Assembly: GCF_004795105.1 (NCBI RefSeq)
Contig: NZ_SSBL01000001.1
Coordinates: forward strand, 124,001 to 188,000
Reading direction: 5' to 3'
From: Streptomyces sp. A0642
Lineage (GTDB): Bacteria > Actinomycetota > Actinomycetes > Streptomycetales > Streptomycetaceae
DNA length: 64,000 nt
Of the stretch, positions 41,628 through 49,955 are shown piece by piece. Numbering within the stretch: position 1 is the first letter of the stretch; every line of letters starts with the position of its first letter. The notes under the pieces were generated by a model. The model saw only the letters and a list, made by a program, of their open reading frames with translations. It was not told the origin of the DNA and made no database searches. The position numbers and the translations under genes were made by a program.

Positions 41628-42890
41628 GTGACCGACCAGAACGACGTCGTGATCTGCGAACCGCTGCGCACCCCCATCGGCCGCTTCGGCGGGGCCTTCG
41701 CCGGGCAGACGCCGGCCTCCCTCGCCGCCCGTGTCATCGCCGAGGTCGTCGCCCGTACGGGAATCGACCCCGACCGGGTCGACGAGGTGATCCTCGGGCA
41801 CGCCTACCCGTCCTCCGACGCCCCCGCCATCGGCCGGGTCGCCGCCCTGGACGCCGGACTCCCGCAGTCCGTCACCGGCCTCCAGACCGACCGCCGCTGC
41901 GGCTCCGGGCTCCAGGCCGTCCTCGACGCGGCGATGCAGGTCAGGGCCGGGTTCAGCGAGGTGGTGATCGCCGGAGGCGTCGACGTGATGAGCGCCGCCC
42001 CGTACTACACCCACGACGGCCGCTGGGGCATCAAGGGCCCCGGACTCCAGCTCCACGACTCGCTGGCCCGCGGCCGCGTCACCGCGGGCGGCGTCAACCA
42101 CCCGGTGCCCGGCGGCATGATCGAGACGGCGGAGAACCTCCGCCGCGCGTACGCCATCAGCCGCGCCGACCAGGACGCCCTGGCCCTGCGCTCCCAGCAG
42201 CGCGCCGGCCGCGCCATGGCCGAGGGGCGGTACGCGGCGGAGACCGTCCCCGTCACCGTGAAGACCCTCCCCCACTCTCGGCTGCGCTCGAGCGGGGGGA
42301 CCCCCATGGGCGAGACGGTGGTCACCGCCGACGAACACCCCCGCCCCGACACCACCGCCGAACAGCTCGCCGCGCTCCGCCCGATCCTGGGCAAGTCCGA
42401 CCCCGAGGCCACGGTCACCGCGGGCAACGCCAGCGGCCAGAACGACGCGGCGGCCGCCTGCCTGGTGACCAGCGCCGCCACCGCGGAGCGCCTCGGGCTC
42501 ACCCCGCTGGTGCGCCTGGTCTCCTTCGCCCGCGCGGGCGTGCCCGCCGCCACGATGGGCATCGGCCCCGTCCCCGCCACCCGCACCGCGCTCGCCCGCG
42601 CCGGGCTCACCCTCGCCGACCTCGACCTGATCGAGCTCAACGAGGCCTTCGCGGCCCAGGTGCTGGCCTGTACCCGCGAACTGGGCCTCGGCGAGCGGGA
42701 CCACGAGGAGCGGATCAACGTCAACGGCTCCGGCGTCTCCCTCGGCCACCCCGTCGGCGCCACCGGCGCCCGCATCCTCGCCACCCTCACCCGCGAACTG
42801 CACCGCCGCGAGGCCCGCTACGGCCTGGAGACCATGTGCATCGGAGGCGGTCAGGGCCTCGCCGCGGTCTTCGAACGCATCGCTGTCTGA
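41628..42890 (+). CDS. Acetyl-CoA C-acyltransferase (thiolase)
   Basis: A 420-residue type-II-like thiolase that joins or cleaves acyl-CoA units. The GTG at 41628 follows GGAAAGG. The nucleophilic Cys is in DRRCGSGLQA (about residue 89); NEAFA (about 346), GHPVGATGAR and CIGGGQG complete the active site. Residues about 219-231 (HSRLRSSGGTPMG) have an unusual composition: they come from an inserted palindromic repeat read in frame. No partner gene is adjacent, though the locus for fatty-acid-type degradation at 18-22 kb may supply substrate. Confidence 0.9.
   Translation: MTDQNDVVICEPLRTPIGRFGGAFAGQTPASLAARVIAEVVARTGIDPDRVDEVILGHAYPSSDAPAIGRVAALDAGLPQSVTGLQTDRRCGSGLQAVLDAAMQVRAGFSEVVIAGGVDVMSAAPYYTHDGRWGIKGPGLQLHDSLARGRVTAGGVNHPVPGGMIETAENLRRAYAISRADQDALALRSQQRAGRAMAEGRYAAETVPVTVKTLPHSRLRSSGGTPMGETVVTADEHPRPDTTAEQLAALRPILGKSDPEATVTAGNASGQNDAAAACLVTSAATAERLGLTPLVRLVSFARAGVPAATMGIGPVPATRTALARAGLTLADLDLIELNEAFAAQVLACTRELGLGERDHEERINVNGSGVSLGHPVGATGARILATLTRELHRREARYGLETMCIGGGQGLAAVFERIAV
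42267..42308. repeat. Palindromic repeat inside the thiolase gene
   Basis: CCCCCACTCTCGGCTGCGCT is followed by CGAGCGGGGGGACCCCCATG, an imperfect hairpin-forming word. A close relative (CTCTCGGCTTCGCTCGAGC) sits in the MITE at about 35846. Such CTCTCGGCTNCGCTCGAG repeats are familiar to me from streptomycete genomes. Here it stays in frame and adds residues. Confidence 0.6.
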
Positions 42891-43198
42891 GACCCGAAGA
42901 TGCCGTCGGCCACGGCGCGCCGGGCTCACCGTCCTTCGTGAGGAGCGTTGTGGATTTCCGGCCCGGCGCCGAGACCGGGCGGGCGTGCAACACGGCGCCG
43001 GAACCAGGCCGACCTGCTCTCCTGAGCGGCCGTGGATCCGTTACGGCCGGGCCGGTAGCCCCCTACGCGCGTGAGGACGAGGTGTGCGGGGTGACGCGGC
43101 ACGAAGGCGTCCGTAGCTGTCAACCCTGACGATCGTCGAGGTCCGGTGTTGCCATTCGGCTCGGGTTCTCGGCTCTTCCCGCTTCTACGTTCGGGGTC
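42891..43198. other. Intergenic region between thiolase and PAP2 gene
   Basis: About 300 bp with no open frame of convincing codon use and no clear hairpin. The last 70 bp should contain the promoter of the PAP2 gene, but I see no strong -10 or -35 pair. Confidence 0.4.
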
Positions 43199-44182
43199 AT
43201 GGAACAAGAACCGCGAAGGAAAGTCCGAGCCGGTGGGCTGCTCGGCGCGTTAGCCGTCCTGGGCTCGGGAGCAGGGGTTGTCACTTGGCTGTCCCCCGGC
43301 GGGCTGGGTGAGATGAGTGCTGTCGAGGTCACGGGTGGAGCTTCGGCGTCCGCGTACCGGTCGGTGACCGGGGCGGTGGCGGACGCACCGTCATGGCTGG
43401 GCCCGCTCCTGGAAGCGGCCGGCGAGGGCACTCTTGTGATTCTCGGAATGTTGCTGGTCTGGATGGGGTGGACGGCAATCCGCCGCGAAGACGCACGGGG
43501 GATTGCCGGATCCCTGCTGATCGGCCTCGGCACTGTCGTGGCCTATGCGGTGAGCGAAGCGGTGAAGCTCGTGGTGGACGAGGAGCGTCCATGCCGTGCG
43601 TTACGCACAGCCGCCGAACCCGTCGCGGAATGCCCCGGAGTGGGGGACTGGTCGTTCCCGAGCAACCACGCCACCCTGGCCGCCGGGTTGGCCGTCGGTC
43701 TCGCCGTGCTGCGGCCCCGCCTCGCCGCGATCACGCTGCCGCTGGCCGGGGCCGCTGCACTGCTGCGCGTGCTGGTGGGGGTCCATTACCCGCACGACGT
43801 GCTCGCCGGCGCGACGCTCGGCGGCGCGGTCGTGGCTGCCGTGCTGCTCGCGTTCATGCCCGTTGCCCAGTTGGCTGCATCACGGCTGGGCACAAGGCGG
43901 AACGGTCCCGGCCTCGTGGGCTACGACCGCGGCAGCGGCCCGGTTGTCCACGCCCAGCCTCGCCAGGATGGAACTCACGTGGGCTTTGACCGTTCCCTCC
44001 ACCACATGGAGCCGCCGGGCGATCTGCCCGTTGGACAGGCCGCCTCCGAGAAGGGCCAGGACCTCCCTCTCCCGGGCGGTGAGGGCGGCGACCCGGTCGC
44101 GGGCGGCGGAGCGCCGACCGGCCAGGGTGCCCGCGCCCGTCGCGGCGAGGTGGGCGATGACCCGGGCCGCGACTTTCGGTGA
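43199..44182 (+). CDS. PAP2-family membrane phosphatase
   Basis: A 327-residue protein whose first 230 residues are a PAP2 lipid-phosphatase: about six spans, and the three catalytic motifs KLVVDEERPC, PSNH (within WSFPSNHATLAAG) and GVHYPHDVLAG. It would act on polyprenyl or lipid pyrophosphates at the membrane. The remaining 100 residues are a Gly/Arg-rich tail from an extension over the antisense response-regulator gene, so the original stop may have been lost. Codons 18 and 135 are TTA, so translation should be bldA-dependent. No close partner is evident. Confidence 0.82.
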   Translation: MEQEPRRKVRAGGLLGALAVLGSGAGVVTWLSPGGLGEMSAVEVTGGASASAYRSVTGAVADAPSWLGPLLEAAGEGTLVILGMLLVWMGWTAIRREDARGIAGSLLIGLGTVVAYAVSEAVKLVVDEERPCRALRTAAEPVAECPGVGDWSFPSNHATLAAGLAVGLAVLRPRLAAITLPLAGAAALLRVLVGVHYPHDVLAGATLGGAVVAAVLLAFMPVAQLAASRLGTRRNGPGLVGYDRGSGPVVHAQPRQDGTHVGFDRSLHHMEPPGDLPVGQAASEKGQDLPLPGGEGGDPVAGGGAPTGQGARARRGEVGDDPGRDFR

Positions 44183-44557
44183 CAGGTAGGCGGCGCCTTC
44201 GGCCACCGCACGGACTCCGGTGATCAGTTCCTCGGGCTCGCCCGACTTGATCAGGAAGCCCGCCGCACCACCGCCGAGCGCCTTGAGGATGTAATCGTCC
44301 TCCCCGAAGGTCGTCAGCATGATGATGCTCGTGGTCGGCACCGTGTTGCGGATCTCCGCGGCGGCGTCGATGCCGTTGATCCCCGGCATGCGGATATCGA
44401 GTACAGCCACCGCGGGACGATGGCGCCGGACCATCTCCACGGCGTCGTGCCCGTCGACGGCTTCGGCGACGACTTCGATGTCCGCATCCGTGGCGAGAAC
44501 CGCGCGTACCCCTGCGCGGATCATCGGCTCGTCGTCTGCGATCAGCACCCGGATCAT
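43880..44557 (-). CDS. NarL/FixJ-type response regulator
   Basis: A 225-residue regulator. The receiver domain has MIRVLIADDEPMIRAGVRAVL, the phospho-acceptor Asp in VAVLDIRMPG (about residue 54), and the Thr/Lys of MLTTFGEDDY and FLIKSGEP. The C-terminal LuxR helix-turn-helix is LTAREREVLALLGGGLSNGQIARRLHVVEGTVKAHVSSILARLG. Its partner histidine kinase ends 7 bp upstream, so they are one operon. The 3' end overlaps the convergent PAP2 gene by 303 bp. Confidence 0.93.
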   Translation of the reverse strand: MIRVLIADDEPMIRAGVRAVLATDADIEVVAEAVDGHDAVEMVRRHRPAVAVLDIRMPGINGIDAAAEIRNTVPTTSIIMLTTFGEDDYILKALGGGAAGFLIKSGEPEELITGVRAVAEGAAYLSPKVAARVIAHLAATGAGTLAGRRSAARDRVAALTAREREVLALLGGGLSNGQIARRLHVVEGTVKAHVSSILARLGVDNRAAAAVVAHEAGTVPPCAQP

Positions 44558-44564
44558 CGGACGC

Positions 44565-46001
44565 TCACGGCGTGATCGTGTCCAAGGACACCAAGATGTC
44601 CTTCCGGAAGCAGAGCCGGTAGGCGTCGCCGGACCGGTCGTCGAACCGGTCGGCCGTCATCGCGTAGTACTCGCACGTTATGCCGTCTCCCGTCGGCTCG
44701 GCGGTCAGCGGTCGAGGGTTCGCCTGCCGGTCCGGCAGATGACGCTCCACCTCGGAACGATCTTGCCCTACACGCAGGCGGGCATAGTCGCGTGGGTCCA
44801 AAACCGACTGTGACGCCGCCAGCATCTCCCCTCCGATGAGAGCTCCGCTCAGCAGAGCTCCCGTCACAAGGGGCAGCATGACGGCGGCGGCCAGGGTCCG
44901 GCCGACCCGGCGCCGAGCACGGCGATGTTCCTGCGGCAGCTCGTCACCGGAGGAGGCGGAGGGCGCGAGCGGCAGGGGTGGCGAGGGTGTGTGCGGGATA
45001 CGCGCGACGACCGCGTAGCCTCCGTCGCGCGGGCCGTGGCCGAACGAACCGCCGGTCAACCGCATACGTTCTTCGAGACCGATCAGGCCACGTCCTCCAC
45101 TCCCGGGCCGGGGCCGCTGGTTGGCCGCAGACGAGGGCGGACCGTTCTCCACCACGACCCTTGTCTCCGCTGCCGTATGCGTCACATGGACCGTCACGGC
45201 CGCACCGGACGCGTGCTTGGCAACGTTGGTCAGAGCTTCCTGTACGACCCGGTGAGCCGTCTGTCTGACCACGGGCGGCGGGTCGTCCGCCTCACCGTCG
45301 ATGCGCAGCTCCACCTTGAGACCGGCCGCGGAAGCCTCGGAGCTCAGGGTCGCAAGGCTGGAGTCGTTGGCATCCATGGGCGTTGTACCGGTCTCCTCAC
45401 GCAGAACACCGATCACCTCCCCGAGACGCTCCACCGCGGCTGCGGCTCTGGCTCGGATGTCTCCCGCGGCGTTTCGGTGGTGTTCTTCGAGGCCCGGTGC
45501 GAGTTTGAGCGCGCCGGCCGACAGGGCGATCAGGCTGAGGTCATGGCCGAGCACGTCATGCATGTCCTGGGCAATACGCGCCCTCTCGCGCAGCCGGGCT
45601 TGATCGGCGATCAGCTGCTGTTCGCGCTGCAGCTGATCGGCACGCTCCCACCCGGCCCGGACAAGCTGCTGATACTGGCACCAGAACCGACCCGCGAACC
45701 AGGGCAGCATCATGGCGGCAACGATCACAGTCACCAACCGGCCGGCGAGAGGGAGCCACGCAGGAACGACGGACAGCGCCACCACACCGACCGCGAGAGT
45801 CCCGGCCAGGGCCAGCGCCGTCGGCGTGGTCCGCCCAGGCCGTCGCCCTGTCAGGAACGCGGCTATGCCAGTCGGGACGACCCACCACAGGTTCATCACG
45901 CTCAGACCCGCAGCCACCGCCGTCGCCGCGGTGAAGATGATCCGAGGATCACATGCCCGCCGTAACACAGCGGTGCCCGTCGCAGGGTCACCGTCGATCA
46001 T
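44565..46001 (-). CDS. Sensor histidine kinase with a membrane-distal C-terminal domain
   Basis: A 478-residue kinase of the NarX/DesK-like HisKA_3 class. Four to five N-terminal spans (IIFTAATAVAAGLSVMNLWW, VPTGIAAFLTG, LALAGTLAVGVVALSV) precede the dimerisation helix with the phospho-acceptor His in RIAQDMHDVLGHDLS; HATPase motifs are VVQEALTNVAKHAS, and GGRGLIGLEERM. After the kinase, a further transmembrane span (LAAAVMLPLVTGALLSGALI) carries a small domain with two Cys (LRVGQDRSEVERHLPDR, then CEYYAMTADRF...YRLCFR), which would lie outside the cell as a SmpA/BLIP-like sensor (inference). ATG at 46001 chosen. Confidence 0.87.
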   Translation of the reverse strand: MIDGDPATGTAVLRRACDPRIIFTAATAVAAGLSVMNLWWVVPTGIAAFLTGRRPGRTTPTALALAGTLAVGVVALSVVPAWLPLAGRLVTVIVAAMMLPWFAGRFWCQYQQLVRAGWERADQLQREQQLIADQARLRERARIAQDMHDVLGHDLSLIALSAGALKLAPGLEEHHRNAAGDIRARAAAAVERLGEVIGVLREETGTTPMDANDSSLATLSSEASAAGLKVELRIDGEADDPPPVVRQTAHRVVQEALTNVAKHASGAAVTVHVTHTAAETRVVVENGPPSSAANQRPRPGSGGRGLIGLEERMRLTGGSFGHGPRDGGYAVVARIPHTPSPPLPLAPSASSGDELPQEHRRARRRVGRTLAAAVMLPLVTGALLSGALIGGEMLAASQSVLDPRDYARLRVGQDRSEVERHLPDRQANPRPLTAEPTGDGITCEYYAMTADRFDDRSGDAYRLCFRKDILVSLDTITP

Positions 46002-46254
46002 GTCCACGGAGGTGACGGTACGGACATCGGGCGCCCTCCGATACTGCCGAAAGTCCAACTTCTGGGCCAGTGAACGGCGAACGCCGACGCGTCCCCAGCC
46101 CTGTACCGTGCGTGCCGGCGCAAGGACCGCTCAGACGTGTGGATTCGGCGGACCGTGTGCGAGACCGTGCTCCCGCGCCGGCCCACGGTGGCTGTGCGCT
46201 ACGAGGCGCCTGCACTGGTCGCCGCGATCAACGAGGCGCTGTGAGCCTGCGACG

Positions 46255-46719
46255 TCAGGCCAGGCTGCGGCGTGCCAGGGCGAGAAACTCCGCCTTGAAC
46301 GGCTCGAGGCGCTCGGACAGGTTCCCCTCGTCACGCTCCTGCCAGACCGCTTGATTGAGGGCGCGGGCGTAGGCGGTCGTCGGTGAGTGAAGGCCAGGAG
46401 CACACAGCAACTCGATGCTCTTCTCCGCTATGCGAAGACCGTCCATCGCGGGCCGGGCCGTCAGATACCAGTCATCACCCACCTCCCACCGAGGCGGGCG
46501 GGCATGCGCCACGCCCTCGGCCTCCAGCGCGCACCGGATGAACTCCTGCACGGTCCTGATCTGCTCGGTACGACGCTCCTGCGCCCACGCCGCAGCCCGT
46601 CTTCGTTCTTCAGCCCGGTCGGCCGTCCGCTGCGTCGTGCGCTGCGTCAGATACGTCAACGCCCCGCCTACAACCACACCGGCCATCGAAATCACTGGGG
46701 TCCACAGGTCTCCTGCCAC
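46255..46719 (-). CDS. Hypothetical protein with an N-terminal membrane helix
   Basis: A 154-residue protein not recognised by me. It opens MAGDLWTPVISMAGVVVGGALTYLTQ, one membrane span, followed by a charged helix rich in Arg, Glu and Ala (QRTTQRTADRAEERRRAAAWAQERR) and a helical domain to the end. The layout, one short span and a soluble helical tail, is common for small streptomycete proteins of unknown role. No partner gene is close. Confidence 0.55.
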   Translation of the reverse strand: MAGDLWTPVISMAGVVVGGALTYLTQRTTQRTADRAEERRRAAAWAQERRTEQIRTVQEFIRCALEAEGVAHARPPRWEVGDDWYLTARPAMDGLRIAEKSIELLCAPGLHSPTTAYARALNQAVWQERDEGNLSERLEPFKAEFLALARRSLA

Positions 46720-47049
46720 GGCCGACTAGTACCAGGACCTGCCCACCGACCGCTACCGATCTTGCGAGAGAGGCACGCCTGCCCAGGTACCGACCCGCTC
46801 CAGGACACGCTTCCGGTACACGCCCTGGCCCGATCACGATTTCGGCGGCAAGATCATGAACGGTGCCGGCATCCCGGGCGGCCTGGCGTTCGTCCGGGAA
46901 GACCGGAAGGCGCTGGAGCGCGGCTGCGACGTGTCGTCGTCTCCTGCGGCCCCCGCCGACCGCCTGACCGTCGCGGCCTGCCAAGGTGGGCCGCGAACCG
47001 CACGAAACGAACACGCACCGCACCGCACCGCACCGCGCAAAGGAACACC
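46720..47049. other. Gene-free stretch with a possible protein fragment
   Basis: No complete gene. In one plus frame, 46800-46950 reads sensibly (FRYTPWPDHDFGGKIMNGAG, then GLAFVREDRKALERGC) and looks like a remnant of a longer gene, but I recognise no family. The last 60 bp contain the ribosome site of the next gene. Confidence 0.35.
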
Positions 47050-47766
47050 ATGGGCAGACAACGCATCACCGTCTGTCTGCCGCCCGTCGGCCCCGATGGG
47101 CTGAAGCAGGCGATCGGGCAGGCCATGGCCCCCTTCTGGTACGACCGTGAGGACCGCCCCCACCCGGACTGGGTGGGGGAGTGGAGCTACTGGTTCGTCT
47201 CCGGGGCGGGCTGCCTCTTCGACGTGCTGCCCGGTCACGAGGGCGACCCCCGGTTGGTGCGGTACGACGACTGGACCGATACCCCCGAGGACCTGCCGCC
47301 CTCCCGATGCCACGGCGGCCCGCGCGCCCTCCTCGACCTGGACACGCCCCGCGCCGCCGAGGCCCGCCGGGCGGGCGCCACGTGGACGGCGTACCACGCC
47401 TTCGCCGACCGCTACCCACCCGCGCTGCCCTTCCACCACTTCGCCGAGCGGGCGAGGACCCTGGAGCCCGAACACGCCAGGGAGGCGGCCCTGGCGTCCT
47501 TCCGCGCACAGCCCCTGATCCAGGCGATCGAGGCGGACCCCGCCCTGGAGGAGAGGTTCGGCTCCGACCCGGTCCTCCACTTCGACGAGGACCGGGAGAC
47601 CTACGTGGCCCGCCATGTGGCCGCCGTGCTCCCCACCCCCGCCCTGCTCACCCTGGACGGGCGCTGGGTGGAGGGCGGGGGCCCCGACCACTCACGGATG
47701 TTCCACGCCTGTCTGGACGGCCTGCCCGGGGACACCATGGTCGTGCGGGTCCTCTACCACGCGTGA
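47050..47766 (+). CDS. Hypothetical protein, 238 residues
   Basis: The ATG is preceded by AAAGGA. The chain is rich in acidic residues, Trp and Tyr (MAPFWYDREDRPHPDWVGEW, DVLPGHEGDPRLVRYDDW) and has DRYPPALPFHHFAERAR and a C-terminal VLPTPALLTLDGRWVEGGG. No signal peptide or membrane span. This reads as a soluble protein found singly in streptomycetes, with no function that I can name. The two downstream genes lie on the opposite strand. Confidence 0.6.
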   Translation: MGRQRITVCLPPVGPDGLKQAIGQAMAPFWYDREDRPHPDWVGEWSYWFVSGAGCLFDVLPGHEGDPRLVRYDDWTDTPEDLPPSRCHGGPRALLDLDTPRAAEARRAGATWTAYHAFADRYPPALPFHHFAERARTLEPEHAREAALASFRAQPLIQAIEADPALEERFGSDPVLHFDEDRETYVARHVAAVLPTPALLTLDGRWVEGGGPDHSRMFHACLDGLPGDTMVVRVLYHA

Positions 47767-47798
47767 CGGACCGGCGCCGGGCCCGTCGCCTTCCGGGA

Positions 47799-48545
47799 TC
47801 AGCGCTTCCTCAGGGCGAACACGCCCCATCCCAGGTACTCGCGCTGGTAACGGACGTGCAGCGCGGGTGCGGCGGCCAGCTCCGCGCGCATCTCACCGGC
47901 CAGCTCGTCGTCGGGGTTCGCGTCGAGCCAGCGGCGGATGCTGAGCCACTGCGCGGCGACGTACCGGTCCCAGCCCCGCTGGTCGGCGAGCACCATCTCC
48001 ACCACGTCCCAGCCCAGCTCACCGAAGTGTTCGAGCAGCTCGGGCAGCGCGAAGAAGTCGTCCCGGGCCGTGGCGTGACACGCCTCGACGGCTTTCAGGT
48101 CCGGCGGCTCCCGGCGCCAGTACGGCTCACCGATCAGCAGCAGACCGCCCGGCCGCACCGAGCGCTCCAGCAGCCCGACCGTGCCGGCCACGCCGCCGCC
48201 GATCCAGGTGGCGCCGAGGCACGCGGCCAGGTCGACGGGTTCCGGCGCGATGTGCCCGGACGCGTCACCGTGCACGAAGGCGACCCGGTCCGCCACGCCC
48301 AGCTCCGCCGCCCGTTCACCGGCGGCGGCGAGGAAGACGGTGCTGATGTCGACCCCGGTCCCCGTCGCGCCGTGGTCGCGCGCCCAGGTGCAGAGCAACT
48401 CGCCGCTGCCGCAGGCGAGATCGAGAATCCGGGTCCCCGGAGCCAGGCGCAGGGCCCGGCCCAGGGCGGCCAGGTCCTCTTCGGTGAACGGGTTGTGTAC
48501 GCGATGGCCGCTCTCGCGAATGGTGAAGGCACGGGGAAGGTCCAC
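47799..48545 (-). CDS. SAM-dependent methyltransferase
   Basis: A 248-residue class I methyltransferase. Motif I is RILDLACGSGELLCTWA, then GTGVDISTVFLAAAGERA (motif II region), AFVHGDASGHI and SVRPGGLLLIGEPYWRREPP (post-I and motif III). The protein begins GTG at 48545 with no clear upstream ATG in frame. The C-terminal half (DLKAVEACHATARDDFFALPELLEHF) resembles enzymes of cyclopropane-fatty-acid or small-molecule methylation; substrate unknown. It lies 95 bp downstream of the FAD monooxygenase on the same strand. Confidence 0.85.
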   Translation of the reverse strand: MDLPRAFTIRESGHRVHNPFTEEDLAALGRALRLAPGTRILDLACGSGELLCTWARDHGATGTGVDISTVFLAAAGERAAELGVADRVAFVHGDASGHIAPEPVDLAACLGATWIGGGVAGTVGLLERSVRPGGLLLIGEPYWRREPPDLKAVEACHATARDDFFALPELLEHFGELGWDVVEMVLADQRGWDRYVAAQWLSIRRWLDANPDDELAGEMRAELAAAPALHVRYQREYLGWGVFALRKR

Positions 48546-48640
48546 GCGGGGAAGCTAGGCCGCCCCGGCACCGCTGTCCACCGAATTACCTGCCCTTCCG
48601 GCGGGACGCACCGGCCGACCGGCCACGGCCCCTCTCGTCG

Positions 48641-49828
48641 TCACCGCTCCGCACCCCCGTACAGATAGCTCGCCGCGCCGTCCAGCGTGGCCCGGCTCCA
48701 CTCCGCCACCTCGACGGGGCCCATAGCCGCCCAGTCCGGGGTCCGTTCGACCATCGCCTGCCCCAGTCTGCGGCCCAGGGCGACCAACCGGGCGCCCTCG
48801 TCCGACCGCTCGTCGGCGTACCGGCGCAGCGCCTCGGCCGCGGACGACGAGGCGCGCAGGGCCCGCTCCAGACAGAGCGCGTCCTGGAGCGCCTTGGTCG
48901 CGCCGCTCGCGGTGTGCGGGCGGGTGATGCTCGCCGCGTCGCCGGCCAGCAGGAAGGGCGGCTCCGCGACCCGGGGCACATGGAAGTCGGCGACGTCGTG
49001 GCACGCCAGGGAGGTGTGCACGCCCCGGCCGACGACGTCGGCCCAGTCCGCGGGGAAATGCTCCTCGGCGACGCGCCGCACGTACTCCTCGCGCCCGGCG
49101 GTCCACGACGGCGGCGGAGGCGGGCCGTAGAGGGCGTAGGCCAGCAGCCGGGACCCCTCGACGGCCCCCGGGATCAGGTAGAAGACGCCGTGCCCGCCCT
49201 GGAACCCCAGGGTGATCCAGGCAGTCCGCACCAGTTCCCCCAGGTGCGGGTGGGCCGCGAGCACGTCGAGCGGGAGAGTGCCGCGCCACACCACGTACCG
49301 TGCCGGAACCGGTCGCACCTGTGGCGCGACGGCCGCCCGGGTGACGGACCGCGGCCCGTCCGCCCCGACGACGATGTCGTACCGCGCCTCCGACTCCGCC
49401 GTCCGGATCACCGCGCCGCCCGACGGATGGCGCAGCACTTCCGTGACGGGGCGGCCCCGGTGGTACGTCACGCCGTCGGCGCGGGCACGCAGCGTGCGCC
49501 ACAGCAGCCCCCAATGACAGGGCGTCACCGCGGCTGGCTGCCGTGCCAGTTCGCGTGCGGTGCGCTGCCCCGGCTCCCCGGTGAGCCAGACCCGTGACGG
49601 GACCGGCGCCGTCGGCATGCCGGCGTCCAGATAGCCGGCCCCGACCAGCTCCGCGTGGAGCGGAGGCGGGACGACGATGCCGAAGCCCCGGTCCTCCAGC
49701 GCCCCGTCGCTTCGTTCGTACACCGTGACGTCGGCCCCGGACCTGACCGCCGCGATCGCCAGGGCGCAGCCGGCGACGCTCCCGCCGACCACCCCGACGC
49801 GAAGTCCCGCTCCCGTCACGTCCGCCAC
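48641..49828 (-). CDS. FAD-dependent monooxygenase (PHBH fold)
   Basis: A 395-residue flavin monooxygenase with the first dinucleotide site VGVVGGSVAGCALAIA and the DG fingerprint IVVGADGPRSVTR; the C-terminal FLLAGDAASITRPHTASGATKALQDAL is the second FAD motif. GTG at 49828 is preferred because GGAG lies upstream; ATG at 49858 and GTG at 49819 are alternatives. Members hydroxylate aromatics or similar compounds with NAD(P)H. Ala/Pro-rich residues make the middle part variable. No pathway partner is close except a methyltransferase. Confidence 0.87.
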   Translation of the reverse strand: MADVTGAGLRVGVVGGSVAGCALAIAAVRSGADVTVYERSDGALEDRGFGIVVPPPLHAELVGAGYLDAGMPTAPVPSRVWLTGEPGQRTARELARQPAAVTPCHWGLLWRTLRARADGVTYHRGRPVTEVLRHPSGGAVIRTAESEARYDIVVGADGPRSVTRAAVAPQVRPVPARYVVWRGTLPLDVLAAHPHLGELVRTAWITLGFQGGHGVFYLIPGAVEGSRLLAYALYGPPPPPSWTAGREEYVRRVAEEHFPADWADVVGRGVHTSLACHDVADFHVPRVAEPPFLLAGDAASITRPHTASGATKALQDALCLERALRASSSAAEALRRYADERSDEGARLVALGRRLGQAMVERTPDWAAMGPVEVAEWSRATLDGAASYLYGGAER

Positions 49829-49897
49829 CGCCTTCTCCGGTTGGTGCCCGGCAACCATCTTGACGTCCGGCACGGGCACCGGCCTGCGAAACCATGA

Positions 49898-49936
49898 AGG
49901 TCCGGCCGGACAGCTGCTCGCTGTCCGGCCGGACCT
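49898..49936. terminator. Perfect 17-bp hairpin between two minus-strand genes
   Basis: AGGTCCGGCCGGACAGC (49898-49914) and its exact complement (49920-49936) enclose a 5-nt loop. It lies between the stop of the long chaplin gene and the FAD monooxygenase start and can terminate the chaplin transcript. Confidence 0.7.
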
Positions 49937-49955
49937 CATCGTGAACGGGGCTACA

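Noticed and set aside
46800..46950. Readable protein fragment before the 47-kb hypothetical gene
   Set aside because: No start, stop context or family; too little to call a pseudogene.
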